The notes: generated by a model from the sequence alone, not told the origin. 64,000 nt of DNA from Jiella sonneratiae (GCF_017353515.1 NZ_JAFMPY010000023.1:34806-98805), one strand, 5' to 3'; shown: positions 16,981 to 28,380, numbered from the stretch's first letter. Translations and numbers: made by a program.

Positions 16981-17400
16981 GGGAGCCTCCGAGGGACCAA
17001 AAGGGGTCGACAGGGAGCGTGCGCAACCGCACTCCCGAACGGCGACAACGCCATTCGGTCGGACCGGTTTCGCGACGCGACTTCATCGGAAACCCGCACG
17101 ACGAGGTGCGAGCGTTCCCGCTTCGTCTGCCATAGTTTGGAGGGCTTGAACCCGCCGCACTTCAGGCAAGGATGGTGTGCCTCTTCAGTATTCCCGGCTG
17201 TGGAGACCGGGAGAGACCAGAAAGGCCCGGACCGTCGTTGCTTCAAGGCGTCCTCGATATCGCGCGGCTCGCGAAATCGACTGGGTGTGTTACGTCCAGG
17301 TACCGTCCCGGCTACCCTCGCATCTGAGGACCGGGGGACGCCCACAGGCACGTGCGACATGGGGCAGGGCGTGATCTATGCCGAAGATTTGTCATGCGCA
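16981..17400 (-). promoter_or_regulatory. Long untranslated leader of the decarboxylase gene, candidate speF-type RNA
   Basis: About 400 bp upstream of the decarboxylase hold no supported gene. In Alphaproteobacteria a conserved leader RNA, the speF motif, precedes ornithine decarboxylase genes of this class. The region contains several short complementary segments, for instance CCCGGTCTCCACAGCCGGG on the minus strand at 17193-17211. A 16-codon frame on the minus strand (17083-17133) has no clear binding site. The match to speF is expected from context and was not confirmed by alignment. Confidence 0.35.
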
Positions 17401-17506
17401 AGGGGCTGCAGGACCTGCGGTTGATTTTTCGCCCCCGGCGATGAAGGAAGGGGGCGTGGGTGCGGATTTCCGGTCACTCCGGCAAGCTTGGAGCAAGCCC
17501 GAAGCC

Positions 17507-18472
17507 ATGGATACGCTGACGCGAATGCGGGCCTTCATCGCCGTGATCGAGAACGAGGGGTTTTCGGCCGCGGCGCGGAAGACCGGGCGCTCGAAGGCGC
17601 TCCTGTCGAAATACGTGCGCGAGCTCGAGGACGAGCTCGGCGTGCTTCTCATCAACCGGACGACGCGGCAGATCGCGCTGACGGCGGCAGGCGAGGTCTA
17701 TGTGCGCCGGGCCGGTGCGATTCTCGCCGATCTCGAAAGCCTCAACGAGGAGGCGCGCGAGGCGACGGGCGAGGCGAAGGGGCGGATCCGCGTCTCGGCC
17801 GCGCGCACCTTCGGCGACGCCCAGCTCGGCCACAGCCTGGTCGATTTCGCCAAGGCCTTTCCCGACATCAGCATCGACATCCATCTCGACGACAATTTCG
17901 TCAATCTGGTCGAAGAGGGCTTCGACGTCGCCATCCGCATGACCCGGCTGAACGATTCGGCGATGATCGCGCGCCGGCTCGCCTCCCTCGACTTCGCCAT
18001 CGTCGCGAGCCCGGAGCTTCTGGCACGCGTCGGCCGGCCGGCGCATCCGAGCGAGATCGTCGACTTTCCGGCGGTGATCGATTCGAATTCCCGGATGTTC
18101 TCGGTCTGGATGTTCAAGGACCCCGAATCGGGCGAGCAGATCTCGGTGAACGTCTCCGGCCAGTTCACCGCGAACAGCCCGGTGACCGTGCGTGCCGCGG
18201 CGCTCGCCGGTCTCGGCTTCGCACTGAGCCCCTCCTTCGTCGTCCGCGAGGACCTCGAGGCCGGGCGCCTGGTGACGGTGCTCGACGAATACATGTCGAG
18301 CGAGGCCGGCATCTACGCCGTTTTTCCGCATCGGCGCCACCTGCCGGCGCGGGTCCGCGTGTTCGTCGATTTCCTCGCCGAATGGTTCAAGAAGTGCAAT
18401 CGGCGGAGCGGCGACGCGGACCTTCATAAGCCGGGCAATTCCGGTGCCGCGCGTTCCGACCGCGTGGCGTGA
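17507..18472 (+). CDS. LysR-family transcriptional regulator
   Basis: Protein of 321 residues. The N-terminal helix-turn-helix at 1-60 ('FIAVIENEGFSAAARKTGRS' and 'LLSKYVRELEDELGVLLINR') is typical of LysR. The effector domain at 90-300 contains 'GRIRVSAARTFGDAQLGHSL', 'DDNFVNLVEEGFDVAIRM' and 'VRAAALAGLGFALSPSFVV', as in the large CrgA-like subgroup. ATG at 17507 follows GGAG at 17490-17493. It is divergent from the decarboxylase gene but the gap is over 500 bp, so control of that gene is possible and not supported further. The last 25 residues are unconserved. Confidence 0.9.
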   Translation: MDTLTRMRAFIAVIENEGFSAAARKTGRSKALLSKYVRELEDELGVLLINRTTRQIALTAAGEVYVRRAGAILADLESLNEEAREATGEAKGRIRVSAARTFGDAQLGHSLVDFAKAFPDISIDIHLDDNFVNLVEEGFDVAIRMTRLNDSAMIARRLASLDFAIVASPELLARVGRPAHPSEIVDFPAVIDSNSRMFSVWMFKDPESGEQISVNVSGQFTANSPVTVRAAALAGLGFALSPSFVVREDLEAGRLVTVLDEYMSSEAGIYAVFPHRRHLPARVRVFVDFLAEWFKKCNRRSGDADLHKPGNSGAARSDRVA

Positions 18473-18563
18473 GGGCGCGCCGGAATTTTTGCGCGACACC
18501 CGTTTCAAACCGCGGCTTTCATGCGAAACTCTCCCTGGGGCAGTTCTTCCAGGAGAGAGATCC

Positions 18564-18965
18564 GTGATCGTCTCGAGAGAAGTCGCGCGTCGGCTGCGCC
18601 GTGCCGCCGCCGTCTCCCCCTTGCTCCTCATGGCCGCGCTGCCCGCCCGGGCCGAGGCGCTGAGCTCCGGCCGGTTCACCGGCGTCAACGGCCACGATGC
18701 CTCGGGGACGGTGACGATCGAGCGGCAGGCGGGCCGCGCCGTGCTGATGCTCGGCCCGGACTTTTCCTTCGACGGGGCGCCCGACCCCAAGGTCGCGCTC
18801 GGCAAGGGCGGCTACGACCCGAGGGCGCAGCTCGCGCCGCTAAAGAGCGACGAGGGCGCCCAGTCCTACGACATCCCGGCGAGCCTCGACGTGACGGGCT
18901 ACGACGAGGTCTGGATCTGGTGCGAGGAATTTGCCGTGCCGCTCGGCATGGCGAAGCTGAAGTGA
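18564..18965 (+). CDS. Exported DM13-domain protein
   Basis: Protein of 133 residues. Residues 1-31 form a signal peptide ending 'ALPARAEA'. The rest is one DM13 domain: 'SGRFTGVNGHDASGTVTI', 'FSFDGAPDPKVALGKGGY' and 'VTGYDEVWIWCEEFAVPLG', including the conserved single cysteine in the 'WCE' motif. DM13 domains occur in periplasmic or cell-surface proteins and have been linked to electron transfer. GTG at 18564 was chosen because AGGAGAG lies at 18551-18557. It stands alone, 91 bp after the LysR gene on the same strand. Confidence 0.85.
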   Translation: MIVSREVARRLRRAAAVSPLLLMAALPARAEALSSGRFTGVNGHDASGTVTIERQAGRAVLMLGPDFSFDGAPDPKVALGKGGYDPRAQLAPLKSDEGAQSYDIPASLDVTGYDEVWIWCEEFAVPLGMAKLK

Positions 18966-19154
18966 GCCCGGCGCCCGCCGGCCGGCCGCGTCGGCCGGGC
19001 CGGCCCCCTTCCGGCCGAGCGGGGCGCCGCCATGGCCTTGCGCGGGACGGCCTTGCGCGGGATTGCCGCGTTGAAGGCAGCCCGCTCCTGTCGCAATGAT
19101 GACCGCGAAGTGCCCTTTACCGGTCGTTCAGATTCCTCGTGCCACGGTCGAGCC

Positions 19155-19667
19155 ATGCGCCATCGTCTCCTATCCGCCCTCTTCGCCGTCGCTCTTTCGG
19201 CCGCACCTCTGCCCGCCCTCGCCAAGGGAACCGGGCCGCAGGACGTCGCCTTCGACGCGGCGGCCGATCCGGGGTCGATCGTCATCCGCACCTCCGAGCG
19301 AAAGCTCTATCTCCTGACGGGCAACGGCCGGGCGCTTCGATACGACATCGCCGTCGGCAAGCCGAGCGAACAGTGGTTCGGGCGCAGCTGGGTGTCGATG
19401 AAGCGGCCGCGTCCGACCTGGATTCCGACCCCCGACATGCGGGCGAACAAGCCGAGCCTGCCGGAATCCGTCGGTCCGGGGCCGCACAATCCGCTGGGCG
19501 AACGGGCGATGAATCTCGGCTGGACGTCCTACCGCATCCACGGCACGAACTCGCCGCGCTCGATCGGTTCGGCGGCCTCGGCCGGCTGCTTCCGCATGCG
19601 CAACGCCGACGTCAAGGATCTCTACGACCGCGTCCATGTCGGCGCGCAGGTCTATGTCGAACAATAG
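19155..19667 (+). CDS. Periplasmic L,D-transpeptidase (YkuD domain)
   Basis: Protein of 170 residues. A signal peptide covers residues 1-23. The YkuD domain has catalytic H129 ('YRIHGTN') and C145 ('SIGSAASAGCFRM'), the HGT...S-x-G-C-x-R signature. It probably makes 3-3 peptidoglycan cross-links or attaches proteins to the wall, as its relatives do in Hyphomicrobiales, where many such genes exist. ATG at 19155 was chosen for the signal peptide; the upstream frame is open but has no good start. No peptidoglycan-binding domain is present, so this is a short single-domain form. Confidence 0.92.
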   Translation: MRHRLLSALFAVALSAAPLPALAKGTGPQDVAFDAAADPGSIVIRTSERKLYLLTGNGRALRYDIAVGKPSEQWFGRSWVSMKRPRPTWIPTPDMRANKPSLPESVGPGPHNPLGERAMNLGWTSYRIHGTNSPRSIGSAASAGCFRMRNADVKDLYDRVHVGAQVYVEQ

Positions 19668-19980
19668 GCCCTGATCCGGCGGGCCGGCCGGGGCGTCGTC
19701 GCGCCGGACCGGCCGCCGAGATGCCTTCCTGCGTGCGTCGCAGTCGCGTCCGCGCAGGCTCCGCCGCGCCAGCCGTGAAGCGTCGCTGCGGCCGGCGACC
19801 ACGCGGCGCGCCTGTCCCCCGCAAGCGGAACGCGTGAGGGCTGCCAGCAGCCCACGGCGCGCGCTCGGACATCGAGGTCCGCGCAAGCTTTTCGTGCGAG
19901 GTCCGCCGGTGGCGGATCCGATCCACACTTCGGCCACTCTTCTCGGCTTCAGCACGAGGGTCGAAACCACGGGGGGCACG
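19668..19980 (+). other. Intergenic stretch before the DUF1007-NicO pair
   Basis: 313 bp without a supported gene. A frame entering the DUF1007 gene is open from 19834, but the family's signal peptide starts at 19981. A riboswitch for cobalamin would suit a cobalt transporter, yet the required GGTGCGAA-type core was not found. No metal-regulator palindrome was recognised. Confidence 0.4.
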
Positions 19981-20649
19981 GTGATCGCAGGTCGCAACGC
20001 TTGGCTGGCGGGTCTTGCCGCGCTGTTCGCCGCCCCTTCGGCGGCCGACGCCCATCCGCACGTCTTCGTCGAGCCGCATGTCGAGATCGTCGGCAACGCC
20101 GCCGGCGAGATGACCGCGATCCGCAACGTCTGGCGCATGGACGAATTGTTCTCGTCCTCCGTCGTCGTCGACTTCGACAAGAACGCCAACGGCACCCTCG
20201 ACCCGGACGAACTCGACGCCGTCGGCGAGACGGTCCGCAAGTCGATCGCCGAATGGAGCTTCTATTCCTTCGTCCAGCTGGACGGCAAGGACGTCGATCT
20301 CGTGCCGCCGGAGCGGATGCACACGCTGTTCGAGGACGGCCAGCTGATCTTCTTCTTCGAGATGCCGCTGAAACAGCCGATTGATCTTTCGCGCCACAAG
20401 GTGAAGGTGTCGAATTTCGACGACAGCTTCTTCGTCGCCTTCGACTTCAAGGGCGCCGACGATTTCCAGCTGGTCGACCTGCCGGCGAATTGCCGCAAGA
20501 AGCTGCACGTGCCCGACGAGGACGAGGCGGCGAAGAACTGGATGAACACGATCGCCGGAATCGGCGCCGACGAGGCCGTGCCGCAGGACCAGGCGAACGC
20601 CTATGCGGACATTCTCGCGACGCGGCTGGAGGTCTCGTGCGCGGGGTGA
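19981..20649 (+). CDS. DUF1007 periplasmic protein linked to metal transport
   Basis: Protein of 222 residues with a signal peptide (residues 1-24) and, directly after cleavage, 'HPHVFVEPHVEI', whose histidines are the conserved feature of DUF1007 and likely bind metal. The family is nearly always next to a NicO/RcnA-type nickel-cobalt transporter, as here, where the next gene overlaps the end by 13 bases. The GTG at 19981 is chosen because the signal peptide begins there. An EF-hand-like acidic stretch ('DFDKNANGTLDPDELDA') sits in the middle, a feature seen in this family. The role is probably metal delivery or export help in the periplasm. Confidence 0.88.
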   Translation: MIAGRNAWLAGLAALFAAPSAADAHPHVFVEPHVEIVGNAAGEMTAIRNVWRMDELFSSSVVVDFDKNANGTLDPDELDAVGETVRKSIAEWSFYSFVQLDGKDVDLVPPERMHTLFEDGQLIFFFEMPLKQPIDLSRHKVKVSNFDDSFFVAFDFKGADDFQLVDLPANCRKKLHVPDEDEAAKNWMNTIAGIGADEAVPQDQANAYADILATRLEVSCAG

Positions 20650-21776
20650 CCGGCCGGTCCGGCAAGGCGCGGGCGGATGGCGGGCCATCCGTGATCATCG
20701 CACCCGCATTGATCCTTGCCGCGATGCTCTTCGTTGCGTTTCTTGCCGCCGAACCGGCGCTGGCGCGCTCCTCGATCGGCATCGGCACGTCGGATCCGGT
20801 CGTCGCGCCGGGCAACGGCATGTTTTCGGCTCTGTTCCTGGAAATCGCGGCAAAGCAGCGGGAATTCTTTTCGGCGCTGCGCGAGGCGCTGATTGGGCTG
20901 AAGCGCGGGCAGGGCGCCTTCGTCTTCCTCGTCGGCCTGTCCTTCGCCTACGGCGTGTTCCACGCCGCCGGCCCCGGCCACGGCAAGGCGGTGATCTCGT
21001 CCTACATGCTGGCGAGCCGGGCGGAGCTGAAGCGCGGCATCGTCCTTGCCGTCGCCTCGTCCCTCGTCCAGGCGGCGAGCGCCATTCTCGTCGTCGGCGC
21101 CGGCTGGTATCTGCTGCGCGGCACCGGCATCTCGATGACCGACGCGACCGACTGGCTGGAGATCGCGTCTTTCGCGATGGTGACCGTCTTCGGGCTCTAC
21201 CTCCTCCTGCGTGCCGCGTTGCGGATCGGCCGCACCTACAATCCTGGTCGCCGGCTGGCCGCGCTGCTGCCGCGCACAGCGCAGCGGACCGGCGGCCCCA
21301 CCGGCTCGCTCGCCTTCGCGGCGCCGGCTGAGCCGCGGAGGGCCGTGATGCCCGCGGCGACGGCGTTCCGGAAGGACGTCGTCTGCGATGCCGGCGTCGA
21401 TGACTGCGACTGCGGCCGGCCCCACATTGCGAGCCCCGTGCAGCTGCGCCAGCCGCTGACCTTCAAGTCCGCCGCTGCGCTCGTCCTCTCGGTCGGGCTG
21501 CGGCCCTGCGCCGGGGCGATCGTCGTCCTCACCTTCGCGCTGCTGAACGAACTCTATCTCGGCGGTCTCGTCTCGGTCCTCGCCATGTCGCTCGGAACGG
21601 CGATCACCGTTTCGGCGCTGGCGACGCTTGCCGTCGCGACGCGGGGCGCCGTCGAGCGCGTCGGCCGCCACGCCCGCCGCGCCGCCCTCGTCGGCAACCT
21701 TCTGGAACTCCTCGGCGCAGCGCTCCTGACCCTTATCGGCATCGGCCTTCTCGGCGGCGCCCTGACGACGCTCTGA
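20637..21776 (+). CDS. NicO-family nickel/cobalt transporter
   Basis: Membrane protein of 379 residues with about seven helices. 'FHAAGPGHGKAVISSYMLAS' (108-127) is the family's helix signature and 'SVGLRPCAGAIVVLTF' (285-300) the second. The cytosolic or periplasmic loop at 250-263 reads 'CDAGVDDCDCGRPH', a short Cys/Asp cluster instead of the usual long His-rich loop. GTG at 20637 has GGAGG at 20628-20632 and overlaps the DUF1007 stop, pointing to coupled translation; GTG at 20646 is an alternative. Relatives either take up or export nickel and cobalt, and the direction is not clear here. Confidence 0.87.
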   Translation: MRGVTGRSGKARADGGPSVIIAPALILAAMLFVAFLAAEPALARSSIGIGTSDPVVAPGNGMFSALFLEIAAKQREFFSALREALIGLKRGQGAFVFLVGLSFAYGVFHAAGPGHGKAVISSYMLASRAELKRGIVLAVASSLVQAASAILVVGAGWYLLRGTGISMTDATDWLEIASFAMVTVFGLYLLLRAALRIGRTYNPGRRLAALLPRTAQRTGGPTGSLAFAAPAEPRRAVMPAATAFRKDVVCDAGVDDCDCGRPHIASPVQLRQPLTFKSAAALVLSVGLRPCAGAIVVLTFALLNELYLGGLVSVLAMSLGTAITVSALATLAVATRGAVERVGRHARRAALVGNLLELLGAALLTLIGIGLLGGALTTL

Positions 21777-21783
21777 GCGCTCC

Positions 21784-23920
<2,137 letters not shown>

Positions 23921-24104
23921 GGAGCGCCGGCACGCCCGGTCGATCGCCGATCGGCCGGGTCTGCCGCCAAGGTGACGTTTGCGACATCGCCGGATGCGAG
24001 CGGGCCGCCCCAGGGGCGGCCCGATCTGTTTGGGGCTGTCGGAACCGTGCGCGATGTGCCGGCCTTTGTGGCCGAGCGGTCATGACCGACTGCACGGCGG
24101 CCGG

Positions 24105-25043
24105 TCAGTCGCGTCGGCGGGAGCCGACATCGGCGCCCGCTTCGGCGCGCAGCGGCCGGCCGAGCCGTCCGGAAAGGTCCATGATGAACTGGTGGGCGAC
24201 CCGGCCGGAGCGGCTGCCGCGGGTCGTCGCCCATTCCAGCGCCTGCCGTCGCAGGTCGTCCGGCGCGACCAGCTTCGCCAGGCCATAGGCCTCGACATAG
24301 CCGTCGATCATCGCGAGATACTGGTCCTGGCTGCAGTTGTGGAAGCCGAGCCAAAGGCCGAAGCGGTCGGAGAGCGACACCTTCTCCTCCACCGCCTCGC
24401 CCGGATTGATCGCCGTCGAGCGCTCGTTCTCGATCATGTCGCGCGGCAGGAGATGGCGGCGGTTCGACGTCGCGTAGAACAGGACGTTGTCCGGCCGCCC
24501 CTCGACGCCGCCCTCGAGCGCCGCCTTCAGCGACTTGTAGGCGGTGTCGTCGTGATCGAAGGACAGGTCGTCGCAGAAGAGGAGGATGGGAAAGGCCGCC
24601 CTGACCAGCATCTGCATCAGGCCCGGCAGATGTGCGATGTCCTCGCGCGGGATTTCGACGAGCTTGAGGGGAGGGTGGCCGTCGCGCACCGTCGCTTCGT
24701 TCACCGCCGCGTGCACGGCCTTGACCAGCGACGACTTGCCCATGCCGCGGGCACCCCAGAGCAGCGCGTTGTTGGCGGGAAGGCCGGTGGCGAAGCGCAG
24801 CGTGTTGTCGAACAGGATGTCGCGCGAGCGGTCGATCCCCTTCAGAAGCACGATCGGCACGCGGTTCACCCGCTCGACCGGCTTGAGGCCGAGCGAGGGC
24901 TCGAAGACGAAGCAGTCCGCCGCGGCGAAGTCCGGCTCCGGCGCCGGGCGCGGGGCCAGCCGCGCGAGGCTCGAAGCGATCTGTTCGAGGCTCGCGGCGA
25001 TCCGGCGGAGCGCGCCGTCTTCGTCTTCGTTCACATGCGTCAT
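24105..25043 (-). CDS. DUF815 AAA-type ATPase
   Basis: Protein of 312 residues. Walker A is at 97-104 ('GARGMGKS'), Walker B near 153-160 ('ILLFCDDLSF') and the sensor region follows at 'NVLFYATSNRRHLLP'. The family (DUF815) is found near yajC or secDF in Alphaproteobacteria and its function is unknown. The start is ATG at 25043; upstream sequence to 25784 is an open shadow frame. It is divergent from yajC, so the 265-bp gap holds promoters for both. The C-terminus is rich in arginine and ends 'RRRD'. Confidence 0.88.
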   Translation of the reverse strand: MTHVNEDEDGALRRIAASLEQIASSLARLAPRPAPEPDFAAADCFVFEPSLGLKPVERVNRVPIVLLKGIDRSRDILFDNTLRFATGLPANNALLWGARGMGKSSLVKAVHAAVNEATVRDGHPPLKLVEIPREDIAHLPGLMQMLVRAAFPILLFCDDLSFDHDDTAYKSLKAALEGGVEGRPDNVLFYATSNRRHLLPRDMIENERSTAINPGEAVEEKVSLSDRFGLWLGFHNCSQDQYLAMIDGYVEAYGLAKLVAPDDLRRQALEWATTRGSRSGRVAHQFIMDLSGRLGRPLRAEAGADVGSRRRD

Positions 25044-25181
25044 CGTCGATCCGTCGATAGAATTTCGCGCGCGCCGCTTGGAGGCCGGTCGCGCCGACCC
25101 GGGGCGGGCTCGGGCGGCGGTGCCCGCGGCGCAACCGACGTCATAGGCGCGGCCGCGACGCGCGGCAATTGTCGCGGCTTG

Positions 25182-25209
25182 TTGCATTGGCCTAGGTCGT
25201 TCGTATATT
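25182..25209 (+). promoter_or_regulatory. Predicted sigma-70 promoter of the yajC-secDF genes
   Basis: A -35 box TTGCAT (25182-25187) and a -10 box TATATT (25204-25209) are separated by 16 bp. It lies about 100 bp upstream of the yajC start. AT-rich character at -10 is unusual in this GC-rich window. Confidence 0.55.
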
Positions 25210-25308
25210 GCGGCCACGTCGCGGCGGGCCTGCCGCCGCGTTTCGTGCGACTTTTGGCGTGTCCCTTGGCCGCCACGTGCGAAGCATAACACTCTACACG
25301 CGAGGTTG

Positions 25309-25653
25309 ATGATGTTCGTCTCCGAGGCTTTCGCCCAGACCGGTGCTCCGGCCGGCGGCGGGAGCGAGTTGTTGATCAGTATTCTCCCGTTCATCGCGGT
25401 CTTCGCGATCATGTATTTCCTCATCATCCGGCCGCAGCGCTCGCAGATGAAGAGGCGGGAGGAGATGCTGAAGAACATCCGGCGCGGCGACACGGTCGTC
25501 ACCGGCGGCGGCATCGTCGGCAAGGTCACCAAGGTGCTCGACAACGGCGAACTCGAAGTGCAGATCTCCGACCAGGTGCGCGTGCGCGTCGTGCAGGGCA
25601 CGGTCAGCGAGGTGCGCGTCAAGGGCGAGCCCGCGGCGGCGAACAACAAATAG
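25309..25653 (+). CDS. yajC: Preprotein translocase subunit YajC
   Basis: Protein of 114 residues. One membrane helix near 20-38 ('ELLISILPFIAVFAIMYFLI') is followed by 'RPQRSQMKRREEM', the YajC hallmark, and a cytosolic domain with 'GDTVVTGGGIVGKV'. YajC forms part of the SecDF-YajC complex that assists the SecYEG channel. ATG at 25309 or 25312 are both possible; GAGG at 25302-25305 fits 25312 better by spacing. The fused secDF gene follows after 129 bp, so the pair is the usual alphaproteobacterial export unit. Confidence 0.95.
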   Translation: MMFVSEAFAQTGAPAGGGSELLISILPFIAVFAIMYFLIIRPQRSQMKRREEMLKNIRRGDTVVTGGGIVGKVTKVLDNGELEVQISDQVRVRVVQGTVSEVRVKGEPAAANNK

Positions 25654-25669
25654 TCAATTGCTTGAATGA

Positions 25670-25686
25670 ACGTCAGATCCTGACGT
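25670..25686. other. Short perfect inverted repeat between yajC and secDF
   Basis: ACGTCAG (25670-25676) and CTGACGT (25680-25686) flank ATC. It could be a regulator site or a weak RNA hairpin that separates yajC from secDF expression. No T-run follows. Confidence 0.35.
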
Positions 25687-25782
25687 AGAATCGCCGTCTT
25701 CAGCCGCCATCGCGGCCCGTCGGCGAAACATGCTGAAACCGGACCTGAGCAGGGCGCGAGGTCCGAACCTTCCGAGACCGCC

Positions 25783-28380
25783 ATGCTCTATTTCTCGCGC
25801 TGGAAGACGATTCTGATCTGGCTGACGGTCCTCGTCGGACTCGTCTACGCCGCGCCGAACGTTCTGCCGCGCAACGTCACCGATTCCCTGCCGGAATTCT
25901 GGCCGAACAGGTCGGTGACCCTCGGCCTCGACCTGCAGGGCGGTTCCTACATCCTGTTGCAGATCGACCGCGACTCGCTGATCAAGGAGCGGCTGCAGGC
26001 GGTGCAGGACGAGGTCCGCCAGCTGCTGCGCAACGAGCGCATCGGCTATTCGGCGATCTCGGCGAACGAGCGCACGGTCACCGTGCGGCTTCGCGATCCG
26101 GCGCAGGCCGACGCGGCGCGGGAGGCGTTGCGGCCGCTGACCCAGTCGATCTCGAGCGGCCTTCTCTCCGGCGGCGCGGTCTCCGAGGTGGCGCTCGCCG
26201 ATCCGCAGCCGGGCGTCCTCACCGCATCGCTCACCGACGAGGGCGTCCGATACCGCGTCTCGACGGCGGTGACGCAGTCGATCGAGGTGGTGCGGCGCCG
26301 CGTCGACGAGCTCGGCACCACCGAGCCGGTCATCCAGCGCCAGGGCGACGACCGGATCATGGTGCAGGTGCCCGGCCTCGGCGATCCGCAGCGGCTGAAG
26401 GACCTGCTCAACCAGACCGCCAAGCTGACCTTCCAGCTCGTCGACCAGAGCGGCAATCCGGAAGAGGCCGCCCGTGGCGGCCGGGTGCCGCCGGGTGCCA
26501 CGCTTCTCTACACCACCGACACGCCGGCGCGCCCGGTGCTCGTCAAGAACCAGGTCATGGTTTCGGGCGAGAACCTGACCGACGCCCAGGCCGGCTTCGA
26601 CCAGCAGACCAACGAGCCGGTGGTCAACATCCGCTTCGACAGCCAGGGCGCCCAGCGCTTCGGCCGCGTCACCCAGGCGAATGTCGGCAAGCCCTTCGCC
26701 ATCGTCCTCGACAACAAGGTGCTGTCGGCGCCGGTGATCCGCACGGCGATCCTCGGCGGCCAGGCGCAGATCTCGGGCTCCTTCACCGTCCAGAGCGCCA
26801 ACGACCTCGCGGTGCTGTTGCGCGCCGGCGCCCTGCCGGCGACGCTCGACATCATCGAGGAGCGGACGGTCGGGCCGGGCCTCGGCGCCGATTCGATCGC
26901 CGCCGGCGAGATCGCCGGGGTGATCGGCGCCATCGCCGTCGTCGTCTTCATGCTCGCGGCCTACGGCTTCCTCGGCATCATCGCCAATATCGCGCTCGCC
27001 GTGAACGTCGTCCTGCTGTTTGCCGTCCTCACGGTGATCGGCGCGACGCTGACGCTGCCCGGCATCGCCGGCATCGTGCTCACCATCGGCATGGCGGTCG
27101 ATTCCAACGTTTTGATCTACGAGCGTATCCGCGACGAGCGGCGGCAGGGCCGCTCGGTGGTGCAGGCGATCGACATCGGCTTCCAGAAGGCGCTGGCGAC
27201 GATCCTCGACGCCAACATCACCACGCTGATCGCCGCGGTCGTGCTGTTCTTCCTCGGCTCCGGCCCGGTCCGCGGATTTGCCGTCACCCTCGCCATCGGT
27301 ATCCTCACCACCGTCTTCACGGCCTTCACCCTGACCCGCTGGCTGGTGGCCGAGTGGGTGCGGCGCCGCCGCCCGCGCGAACTTCCCCGCGGCTACTTCC
27401 GGCTCGTGCCGGAAGTCACCCGCATTCCCTTCATGAAGGTGCGGCTGAAGATCTTCGGCCTGTCGATGGCGCTCTGCCTCGCCTCGATCGTCTCGCTCTT
27501 CGCCATCGGCCCGAATTTCGGCATCGACTTCACCGGCGGCACGCTGATCGAAGTCCAGGCGAAGCAGGGTGAGGCCGACATCGGCGATCTGCGCTCGCGG
27601 CTCTCGGCCGCCGGCATCGCCGATCCTCAGGTGCAGGAATTCGGCACCAACCGCGAGGCGCTGATCCGCATCGGTTCTGCGGGCGACGTCTCCGATTCCT
27701 CGCAGCAGGCGCTGGTCGACACGGCCAGCAAGGCCGTCGCCGCCGATTACGACGTCCGCCGTACCGAGGTGGTCGGGCCGACGGTGTCGGGCGAGCTCGC
27801 CTGGGCGGCGATCATCGGCGTCCTCGCCTCGCTGGTCGCCATCCTGATCTATGTCTGGCTGCGCTTCGAATGGCAGTTCGCCGTCGGCGCCATCGTCGCC
27901 ACGGTCAACGACGTCATCCTGACGCTCGGCTTCATCACCGTGACGCAGCTCGACGTCAGCCTGTCGACTGTGGCGGCGATCCTGACGATCGTCGGCTACT
28001 CGCTCAACGACACCGTCGTCATCTACGACCGGGTGCGCGAGAATCTGCGGCGCTTCAAGAAGATGCCGCTCGGCCAGTTGCTCGACCTCTCCGACAACGA
28101 GATGCTGTCGCGTACCACCATGACCTCGGCGACGACGATCCTGGCGCTCGCCGCGCTGTTCGTCTTCGGCGGCGAGGTGATCCGCTCCTTCGTCGCCTCG
28201 ATGCTGTTCGGCGTGGTCATCGGCACCTTCTCGTCGATCTTCGTCGCGGCACCGATCCTGATCTTCTTCAAGCTGCGGCCGACCGATGCGGCCGCCGCCG
28301 CCAAGGCGGCGGACGACGCGGAGAAGGCCGAGGCCGAGGATCCGACGGAGCGCACGACGATCAATGCCGGGCGGGCATGA
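25783..28380 (+). CDS. secDF: Protein translocase subunit SecDF (fused)
   Basis: Protein of 865 residues carrying SecD and SecF in one chain; the two are separate genes in most bacteria. SecD features are 'LGLDLQGGSYILLQI' near 47, the P1 periplasmic domain with 'VVRRRVDELGTTEPVIQRQG', and 'GMAVDSNVLIYERIRDE' of the conserved helix. SecF begins near 545, with 'GPNFGIDFTGGTLIEV' and a second 'NDTVVIYDRVRENLRR'. It uses the proton gradient to pull proteins through SecYEG. ATG at 25783 has GAGACC upstream. The C-terminal tail is Ala/Glu-rich. The next gene starts five bases after the stop. Confidence 0.96.
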   Translation: MLYFSRWKTILIWLTVLVGLVYAAPNVLPRNVTDSLPEFWPNRSVTLGLDLQGGSYILLQIDRDSLIKERLQAVQDEVRQLLRNERIGYSAISANERTVTVRLRDPAQADAAREALRPLTQSISSGLLSGGAVSEVALADPQPGVLTASLTDEGVRYRVSTAVTQSIEVVRRRVDELGTTEPVIQRQGDDRIMVQVPGLGDPQRLKDLLNQTAKLTFQLVDQSGNPEEAARGGRVPPGATLLYTTDTPARPVLVKNQVMVSGENLTDAQAGFDQQTNEPVVNIRFDSQGAQRFGRVTQANVGKPFAIVLDNKVLSAPVIRTAILGGQAQISGSFTVQSANDLAVLLRAGALPATLDIIEERTVGPGLGADSIAAGEIAGVIGAIAVVVFMLAAYGFLGIIANIALAVNVVLLFAVLTVIGATLTLPGIAGIVLTIGMAVDSNVLIYERIRDERRQGRSVVQAIDIGFQKALATILDANITTLIAAVVLFFLGSGPVRGFAVTLAIGILTTVFTAFTLTRWLVAEWVRRRRPRELPRGYFRLVPEVTRIPFMKVRLKIFGLSMALCLASIVSLFAIGPNFGIDFTGGTLIEVQAKQGEADIGDLRSRLSAAGIADPQVQEFGTNREALIRIGSAGDVSDSSQQALVDTASKAVAADYDVRRTEVVGPTVSGELAWAAIIGVLASLVAILIYVWLRFEWQFAVGAIVATVNDVILTLGFITVTQLDVSLSTVAAILTIVGYSLNDTVVIYDRVRENLRRFKKMPLGQLLDLSDNEMLSRTTMTSATTILALAALFVFGGEVIRSFVASMLFGVVIGTFSSIFVAAPILIFFKLRPTDAAAAAKAADDAEKAEAEDPTERTTINAGRA

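Noticed and set aside
17083..17133. 16-codon leader peptide before the decarboxylase
   Set aside because: No ribosome binding site and no stalling motif; any short frame is expected in 400 bp.
19700..19980. Cobalamin riboswitch before the nickel/cobalt genes
   Set aside because: A CCCCCGCAAGCGG stretch looked similar, but the conserved core segments before it and the B12 box were not found.
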